Positions 59,182 to 64,000 of a DNA stretch of 64,000 nt are shown here, piece after piece; position 1 is the stretch's first letter; every line of letters begins with the position of its first letter. The stretch covers positions 217,305 through 281,304 of the forward strand of contig NZ_CABPRZ010000006.1 of NCBI RefSeq assembly GCF_902459695.1, written 5' to 3'. The notes beneath the pieces are model-generated. The model saw nothing but the letters and a program-made list of their open reading frames with translations. It had not been told where the DNA came from and searched no databases. The stretch is from Pandoraea terrae. Lineage in GTDB: Bacteria; Pseudomonadota; Gammaproteobacteria; Burkholderiales; Burkholderiaceae. A program made the translations under genes and the position numbers.

Positions 59182-59651
59182 TTGCCGGCTCCCGCGGTGC
59201 CCAGCATCGAAGGCAGCGTCGACAGCACGCCAAGGGCGCCGGTGATCGTGCCGCCCACGCCCCCGGCGAGGCCGCCAAAAGCGCCGCCAAGCGTCCCGCC
59301 CGGCGTCAGGGTGCCGGCGGCGGCACCGCTGCCTGCCAGCAGCCCCACCATCGCGGGCTGCAACGCGTTGTCCACTACACCGCCCACGCCTGTGGCGGCA
59401 TACGACGCCAACTCGCTGTCGGTCACGCTTTGCAGCGAATCCATTGATGCGCCGAAAGCCTGGGACGGGAAGGTGTGCACGCTCTCCGTCACCGGATAGC
59501 TATCGACCGGCAAGCCGCGGTAGGCGATACGCGGGCCGACTTGGCGCTCAACGACCAGATCGCCGGGATCTGCGCTCGCGGACTGGACGGCCAGCCCAAG
59601 CAGGACTGCAGCCAGCCCTGCGCGCGTCAGTGAATTCGGCACGTGGCCCAT
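59178..59651 (-). CDS. Exported Gly-rich protein of the amyloid operon, unknown function
   Basis: The 157-residue protein starts at 59651 with GAGGTG upstream and has a signal peptide (LAAVLLGLAVQSASA, cut near residue 27). The mature part begins DPGDLVVERQVGPRIAYRG, contains SVTDSELASYAATGVGG (about 75-91) and ends in a 50-residue Gly/Ala/Leu/Thr-rich segment (TLGGAFGGLAGGVGGTITGA) that could be membrane-active or fibre-like. No domain is recognised. It is second in the operon, where Pseudomonas carries fapA (a chaperone); whether it replaces FapA is open. Confidence 0.7.
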   Translation of the reverse strand: MGHVPNSLTRAGLAAVLLGLAVQSASADPGDLVVERQVGPRIAYRGLPVDSYPVTESVHTFPSQAFGASMDSLQSVTDSELASYAATGVGGVVDNALQPAMVGLLAGSGAAAGTLTPGGTLGGAFGGLAGGVGGTITGALGVLSTLPSMLGTAGAGK

Positions 59652-59656
59652 GGCGT

Positions 59657-60142
59657 TCACCTCGTCGTGTAAGTCACACGCGTGACTTGCACGTTGCTGC
59701 CGTTCGACAACTGTTGCGGACGCGGCAGCGGCACGCCTGAGGACGGAAGTTCGTCCCACAGGGTGACGCCGTTGGCTGCCATGCCGGGCACCGTCAACGT
59801 CATGCCTTGCGCATTGCGGCCGCGTTCATTGCCGAGACTGCTGTCGTCGATGCGCGCGACGCTCGTCGCTACGGCGCCGGAGAAGCTCTCGTCTTTGGCT
59901 TGCGCCGCCGCGGCTTCGTCGTCGGCCGCCTGCGTAGCGACCACGGATGCAACGGCCTTGTCCACCACACCCGTATCGGACACCATTGCCAGTTGGGTCT
60001 CGGCGCCGCGCAGTTGAGGCTCGGCGCCCTGCGCCAACACCGGGGCCGCGCACAAAGCACCCACGGCCGTCAGCGCCGTCATGCACAGTGCGCTCAAGCG
60101 TTGCCGCGCGCTGTGGGTCATGTCAAAGGTGAGAAGTCGCAT
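59657..60142 (-). CDS. Leading exported protein of the amyloid operon, unknown function
   Basis: The 161-residue protein is the first gene after the sigma-54 promoter, with AAGGAGG nine bases before the ATG. It has a signal peptide (LTAVGALCAAPVLAQ), an Ala-rich charged middle, GRNAQGMTLTVPGMAANGV (about 108-126, recalling the RNASG start of the FapB-like repeats), and LWDELPSSGVPLPRPQQ (128-144), a motif shared with the small exported protein at 53787-54143. The five-base gap to the next gene implies co-translation. A chaperone or fibre-tip role is conceivable but unsupported. Confidence 0.72.
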   Translation of the reverse strand: MRLLTFDMTHSARQRLSALCMTALTAVGALCAAPVLAQGAEPQLRGAETQLAMVSDTGVVDKAVASVVATQAADDEAAAAQAKDESFSGAVATSVARIDDSSLGNERGRNAQGMTLTVPGMAANGVTLWDELPSSGVPLPRPQQLSNGSNVQVTRVTYTTR

Positions 60143-60170
60143 TGCCGTGTCCTCCTTGCGGAGTCAATAA

Positions 60171-60186
60171 AGCGACTTCCGTGCCA
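60171..60186 (-). promoter_or_regulatory. Sigma-54 (-24/-12) promoter of the amyloid operon
   Basis: Read on the minus strand the sequence is TGGCACGGAAGTCGCT: a perfect TGGCAC -24 element and a GC at the exact N10 spacing for -12 (consensus TGGCAC-N5-TTGCA). Transcription would begin near 60160, leaving an 18-base leader with AAGGAGG before the ATG at 60142. A sigma-54 activator gene is encoded immediately upstream. Confidence 0.82.
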
Positions 60187-60768
60187 CGGCCTTCAGACCA
60201 TTGAAAACAAAGCGTTTTTTATTCTCGACCTCGAGCCCTGGCACCCACGGGAGCTAAAAACGTTTCATGCCTGATACGCGCCCCTCGATATGCCCAACAT
60301 CGTGGCCGCTGCGCTGCGTCAGGCCCGCCCGCAAACATCGTTGATTTGTCGGACTTTTTCACGCGCGTGGGGCAAAAGCACGTATATCAAGGGATCGCGC
60401 GTCGGCGGTGGCGAGGTCGGCGCCGATTTCGGCGGGAAGTGCAACGCTCGCCGGAAAGACCGCTCCAGGCACGGCCGGCGAGGATGTTTCAACTTTGATG
60501 CCGCACCGGATGCGGCCGCCGATGACGCTTCCACGCACGCCAGCATGCCGGCCGCCGCGACGCCGTACGCACTGCGCACCGTGCCCGAACAGGCCGTCGC
60601 CAACGACGACGCCAGCCGTCGCCAAAGACGTGGATAGTTCGTTAATCTAAGGAATATCGGGTACCGGGGAGCGATCGGGGAACAGACAGCCGAAATTGCC
60701 TCGTGCGCAGGCAAAAAAACGACCGGCCCGCTTATCACGGGACGGTCGCCTCACTCCGCCAGGAGACA
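60187..60768. promoter_or_regulatory. Long upstream region of the amyloid operon, likely activator-binding DNA
   Basis: No gene is seen between the operon promoter and the activator gene. Two oppositely oriented AAA(G)CGTTTTT(T)A sequences (60209-60221 and 60255-60265) lie 25-80 bases upstream of the -24 element, a usual place for enhancer sites of sigma-54 activators. The stretch from about 60420 to 60620 is GC-rich without structure. The activator's terminator is at its far end. Confidence 0.4.
60713..60748 (-). terminator. Rho-independent terminator of the sigma-54 activator gene
   Basis: On the minus strand CGACCGTCCCG (60748-60738), a seven-base loop and CGGGCCGGTCG (60730-60720) pair with one bulge and are followed by seven T (60719-60713), 20 bases past the stop codon. 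Confidence 0.85.
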
Positions 60769-62130
60769 TCAGGCCGGCACGCCCGATTCTTCACCACGCA
60801 AACCATATCGGCACATCAGCCGATACAGCGTAATACGAGAAATGCCGAGCTCGGCCGCGACATCCGTCAACCGATGGCAGTGCCGCAGCAGCGCCTGCTC
60901 GATCGCCTGCCGTTCAGCCTCGGTGCGAATCTCTTCGAGCGTGCGCACCAGCTTCGGCGCCCAAGCCAACAGGTCCAGATCTTTCGCCGAGATCATGCGG
61001 CTGTCGGCCATCACGATGGCGCGCCGCACGCGGTTGATCAATTCGCGAACGTTGCCCGGCCAGTGGTATTCGTACATGGCCTGCACCGCACACTGCGTAA
61101 AGCCGCGGATCTTGCGATGGTTGTCGACTTTGAACCGTTGCAGCACATGGTGCGCGAGAATCTCGATGTCCTGCCCGCGCGCCCGCAGCGGCGGCTCCTC
61201 AACCCGCAGCACGCACAGGCGGTGGAACAGGTCAGTACGGAAACGCCCTTCCTTCACGGCCGCCTCGAGATCAACGTGCGTCGCCGAGATGATGCGAACG
61301 TTCACGGGAATCACTTCGTGGCCGCCGAGGCGCTCGATCGCGCCTTGCTGCAGGAAACGCAGCAGGCCGGCCTGGCTCTCGATCGGCAAATCACCGATTT
61401 CGTCGAGGAACAGCGTACCGCCATTGGCCGCTTCGACGCGGCCGATCTTGCGTTGATTGGCGCCGGTAAACGCGCCGCGTTCATAGCCGAACAGCTCCGA
61501 TTGCATCAAGTGCGGCGGAATCGCGCCGCAGTTGATCGCGACGAACGGGCCCTTCGCCCGCAACGAACGTTCATGGATGGCAACCGCCGTCAACTCCTTG
61601 CCGGTCCCCGACTCGCCCGAAATGAACACCGGCGCGTCGGTATTGGCCACTTTGCGAATCGTGCGGAACAGTTGCTGCATGACTTCGCACGTACCAACCA
61701 TTTCCTGGTCGCCGGTCGTTGTCTGGGGAATGACAAGCGGCGCTTCCGACAGCGATGCCATGCCCCACGCGTGACCGATCGAGTGCGCAAGCGCATCGTT
61801 CGAGCACGGCATATTGACGTAATCGAAGCAATAGTCGCGAATCAGGCGCCGCACCGGCGTGCTGGCGAGCTGTTGCGGAAGGGTCGCGGCAACCCAACCG
61901 ACCGTGGCCGGTTGCATGCACGTTTCGAAGGAACTCATGTCGCGGTCGCTGTAACCGCTGCTGAGATCGATGAGCGCCGCCGTGGTGAGCCCCGGGGTCA
62001 AGACCCGTCCCACGTCGCTGGCCGACTTGGCTGGCGTCACATGCCAACCTTGAGCGCTCATGTAGGCGAGCACCGCATCATCGTGCTTTCGGGAAGCGTA
62101 AATCAGGGTGCGCCCGGTATCGTTAGCCAT
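60769..62130 (-). CDS. Sigma-54-dependent Fis-family activator (VpsR-like)
   Basis: The 453-residue protein has a non-canonical receiver-like N-domain (about 1-125) without an obvious phospho-Asp cluster. An AAA+ domain follows (about 140-375) with Walker A GESGTGKE, the sigma-54 contact loop GAFTGA in YERGAFTGANQ and Walker B GGTLFLDEIGDLP. It ends in a Fis-type helix-turn-helix (LTDVAAELGISRITLYRLMCRYGL, in part). VpsR-like proteins respond to c-di-GMP and drive biofilm matrix genes. It is transcribed toward the amyloid operon, which has a sigma-54 promoter, so it is almost certainly that operon's activator. Confidence 0.93.
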   Translation of the reverse strand: MANDTGRTLIYASRKHDDAVLAYMSAQGWHVTPAKSASDVGRVLTPGLTTAALIDLSSGYSDRDMSSFETCMQPATVGWVAATLPQQLASTPVRRLIRDYCFDYVNMPCSNDALAHSIGHAWGMASLSEAPLVIPQTTTGDQEMVGTCEVMQQLFRTIRKVANTDAPVFISGESGTGKELTAVAIHERSLRAKGPFVAINCGAIPPHLMQSELFGYERGAFTGANQRKIGRVEAANGGTLFLDEIGDLPIESQAGLLRFLQQGAIERLGGHEVIPVNVRIISATHVDLEAAVKEGRFRTDLFHRLCVLRVEEPPLRARGQDIEILAHHVLQRFKVDNHRKIRGFTQCAVQAMYEYHWPGNVRELINRVRRAIVMADSRMISAKDLDLLAWAPKLVRTLEEIRTEAERQAIEQALLRHCHRLTDVAAELGISRITLYRLMCRYGLRGEESGVPA

Positions 62131-62371
62131 ACCTTAACTCCCTGCCATAAGCAGATCCTGTCGCGCCGGCAATGATCGCGGTGTGCCTGCACGTCAGGTG
62201 AACGGCCCCAATACCGCCCGCGTTTGTCAACGAGCCACGTCGGGCTCCGGGTCGGCAATTCAGTCTAGGTGAGGGGTATGTGCGCAGATATAGCGGAAAA
62301 CAGCTAATCCGATTGGATGACGGTACGACTACCTACGCGCAGAAGTCCCTGCGGCCGCAGGCGTGTGATGC

Positions 62372-62968
62372 TCAGAGCGTATGACGATCGAGGACTGCGC
62401 GGGCGATGGTGCCAGCATCCACATATTCGAGTTCGCCGCCGACCGGCACCCCTCTCGCCAGACGGCTGACGCGCAATCCGCGCGCCTTGAGCATCTGGCC
62501 GAGATAGTGCGCGGTGGCCTCGCCTTCATTCGTGAAATTGGTGGCGAGCACGACTTCCTCGACCACGCCGTCAGTGGCACGGCGAATCAATTGCTCGAAG
62601 TGAATCTCGCCCGGACCGATGCCGTCCAGCGGCGACAGGCGGCCCATCAGCACGAAATACAGCCCCTTGAATGTCATGGTCTGCTCGACCATGTTCTGGT
62701 CGGCGGGCGTTTCGACGACGCACAACAGCGCGGGATCGCGCTCGGAATCGAGACAGGTTTCGCAAATCTCGACCTCGGTGAAGGTGTTGCAGCGCGCGCA
62801 ATGCTTGATCTGCCCGGACGCATGCAGGAGCGCCTCGCCAAGGCGCACCGCACCGCTTCTATCACGCTGAAGCAGATGATAGGCGATGCGCTGGGCCGAT
62901 TTCGGCCCGACGCCTGGCAGCGCACGCAGTGCCTCGACCAGTTCCTGCAGGCTCGAGAGTTGCGTCAT
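62372..62968 (-). CDS. recR: Recombination protein RecR
   Basis: RecR works with RecO and RecF to load RecA at gaps. The 198-residue protein has the helix-hairpin-helix start ([24 protein letters not shown], in part), a zinc finger [16 protein letters not shown] and a Toprim domain ([29 protein letters not shown] as [14 protein letters not shown]). It follows ybaB in the conserved dnaX-ybaB-recR order. The 241-base gap to the activator gene (62131-62371) shows no gene. Confidence 0.97.
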   Translation of the reverse strand: MTQLSSLQELVEALRALPGVGPKSAQRIAYHLLQRDRSGAVRLGEALLHASGQIKHCARCNTFTEVEICETCLDSERDPALLCVVETPADQNMVEQTMTFKGLYFVLMGRLSPLDGIGPGEIHFEQLIRRATDGVVEEVVLATNFTNEGEATAHYLGQMLKARGLRVSRLARGVPVGGELEYVDAGTIARAVLDRHTL

Positions 62969-63048
62969 GTTCGCCCCCAGGGCGCATGCCGGACGCTGCG
63001 CAATGCGTAGCGTCCGGTGAACCCCCGAACGGATTTGAGAGACATGCG

Positions 63049-63378
63049 TTAAAACGGCAGTTTGAAGCCCGGCGGCAGCGGCAGGCCGGACGTCATGCCA
63101 CCCATTTTTTCCTGCGCGGTGGCTTCGGCTTTACGCACGGCATCGTTGAACGCGGCGGCAACGAGGTCTTCCAGCATGTCCTTGTCGTCCGCAAGCAGGC
63201 TCGGGTCGATCGACACGCGGCGAACATCATTCTTGCAGGTCATGGTCACCTTGACGAGACCGGCGCCAGACTGTCCCTCGACTTCGATCTGGGCCAGCTG
63301 CTCCTGCATCTTCTTCATGTTGTCCTGCATTTGCTGCGCCTGTTTCATCAGGCCAGCGAGTTGTCCTTTCAGCATCAT
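63049..63378 (-). CDS. ybaB: YbaB/EbfC nucleoid-associated protein
   Basis: The 109-residue protein has the YbaB pattern: basic/amphipathic helix ([22 protein letters not shown], in part), a strand region [21 protein letters not shown] and a C-terminal helix followed by a Pro/Gly-rich tail. YbaB binds DNA as a dimer and affects nucleoid structure. Two adjacent ATGs occur; the second (63375) is better spaced from AGGAG. The gene is between dnaX and recR. Confidence 0.95.
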   Translation of the reverse strand: MMLKGQLAGLMKQAQQMQDNMKKMQEQLAQIEVEGQSGAGLVKVTMTCKNDVRRVSIDPSLLADDKDMLEDLVAAAFNDAVRKAEATAQEKMGGMTSGLPLPPGFKLPF

Positions 63379-63421
63379 GACTCCTGGAGGTAAAGCGAAA
63401 GCAATCGCGTAAACAGTTGGA

Positions 63422-64000
63422 TTATTGCACCGGGCGGATGGTCCCGGGCAGGATTTGCGCGCCGAATTCTTCGATCAGCGTGCGCATCATGGGATCGTCG
63501 GCAATCGCCTGCTCGGCGGCACGCTGGCGTTGCGCCGCCTGTTCCGCGGCGATCGCGGCGGCCGTCGTGCCGACGGCACCCAGTTCGACCTGAAGATCGA
63601 CCGGGCCGCCGAAATGTTCGATCAGCACCTGCCGCAGTTTGTCGGTCGTCGCCGCATCGGCCAACTGACGCAGCGGTACCCGCACCGTCAGCGTGCGCCC
63701 CGCCACCTCGATCAGTTCGCTCTGATAGGCCAACTGCTGCGCCAGTCCGCGTGCCGGCAGTTGCGCGGCGAGCGCGGGCCATTCGCCAGTGAATAGCGGC
63801 GGCACGCCGTCGACTTCACGGAAAACGACCTTCGCGGGCGGCGCGCGCCGGGCGGATGTCTTGTCCTCAGGCGCGTCCTGCGCGGCAGGCTCGGGCTCGG
63901 GCTCCGGATCGCTTCCAGCCCCATTGCCGGCGCCATTACCGGCAGCCTCCCCGCCCTGCGCAACGCGCGCCGGGCCCCGTGCGGCAGGCGGTGCGCCGCG
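63422..64000 (-). CDS. dnaX: DNA polymerase III tau/gamma subunit, C-terminal part (partial)
   Basis: The frame is open at the right edge of the window; only about 192 C-terminal codons are present. The visible part is a Pro/Ala/Gly-rich linker (about the first 50 residues) followed by the tau C-terminal domain that contacts DnaE and DnaB, seen as [40 protein letters not shown] and [19 protein letters not shown]. The following ybaB and recR genes confirm the identity. A GTG at 63805 inside the frame is not the real start. Confidence 0.92.
   Translation of the reverse strand, partial: RGAPPAARGPARVAQGGEAAGNGAGNGAGSDPEPEPEPAAQDAPEDKTSARRAPPAKVVFREVDGVPPLFTGEWPALAAQLPARGLAQQLAYQSELIEVAGRTLTVRVPLRQLADAATTDKLRQVLIEHFGGPVDLQVELGAVGTTAAAIAAEQAAQRQRAAEQAIADDPMMRTLIEEFGAQILPGTIRPVQ

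Noticed and set aside
63422..63805. A separate small gene starting at the GTG at 63805
   Set aside because: The frame continues upstream to the window edge with a Pro/Ala linker; this is the C-terminal part of dnaX.

Overview
The window is high-GC chromosomal DNA of a betaproteobacterium, most likely a Burkholderiaceae member. Pandoraea is a plausible genus, but I cannot prove it from the sequence. The evidence is the gene orders ndk-rlmN-rodZ-ispG-hisS-yfgM-bamB-der-hfq-hflX-hflK-hflC-DUF2065-hisZ-purA and surE-pcm-nlpD-rpoS-exonuclease-rlmD, a lipoyl-domain dihydrolipoyl dehydrogenase, a phasin, and a betaproteobacterial proteasome homologue. No rRNA, tRNA, CRISPR array or intact transposase was seen.

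Layout. 0-10 kb: end of an amino-acid ABC permease, a lactate-oxidation pair lutAB (no lutC here) divergent from an IclR regulator, an unrecognised coiled-coil repeat protein, a D,D-peptidase, an EamA transporter, a histone-deacetylase-like hydrolase and a phasin. 10-24 kb: the pyruvate dehydrogenase operon (aceE, aceF, proteasome homologue, lpdA) divergent from a PAS sensor kinase/FixJ-type regulator pair, then folD and prlC. 24-44 kb: a long conserved housekeeping block on the minus strand (purine salvage and synthesis, HisZ, HflKC/HflX, Hfq, Der, BamB, HisS, IspG, RodZ, RlmN, Ndk) ending at a BI-1/YccA-type membrane protein and RlmD. 43.8-48.5 kb: PolB-like exonuclease, RpoS, NlpD, Pcm, SurE. 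48.6-53.4 kb: a nitrate/sulfonate/taurine-type ABC importer with a CoA-transferase and a LuxR-type regulator. 62.4-64 kb: recR, ybaB and the end of dnaX.

The most interesting region is 53.8-62.1 kb. It encodes a Fap-like functional amyloid export system: a C39-like peptidase (FapD-like), an outer-membrane barrel with an N-terminal coiled coil (FapF-like), a FapE-like protein and two proteins with three amyloid-type repeats each (FapB/FapC-like). Four further small exported proteins of unknown function lie with them. An excellent -24/-12 sigma-54 promoter sits directly in front of the operon, and a VpsR-like sigma-54 activator gene lies immediately upstream. This is therefore a self-contained, RpoN-controlled amyloid module, with accessory genes not in the Pseudomonas fapABCDEF set that I know.

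Start codons were moved inward where a ribosome-binding site or signal peptide supported it. Long open frames antisense to aceE, aceF, lpdA, purA and others were treated as GC-driven shadows.
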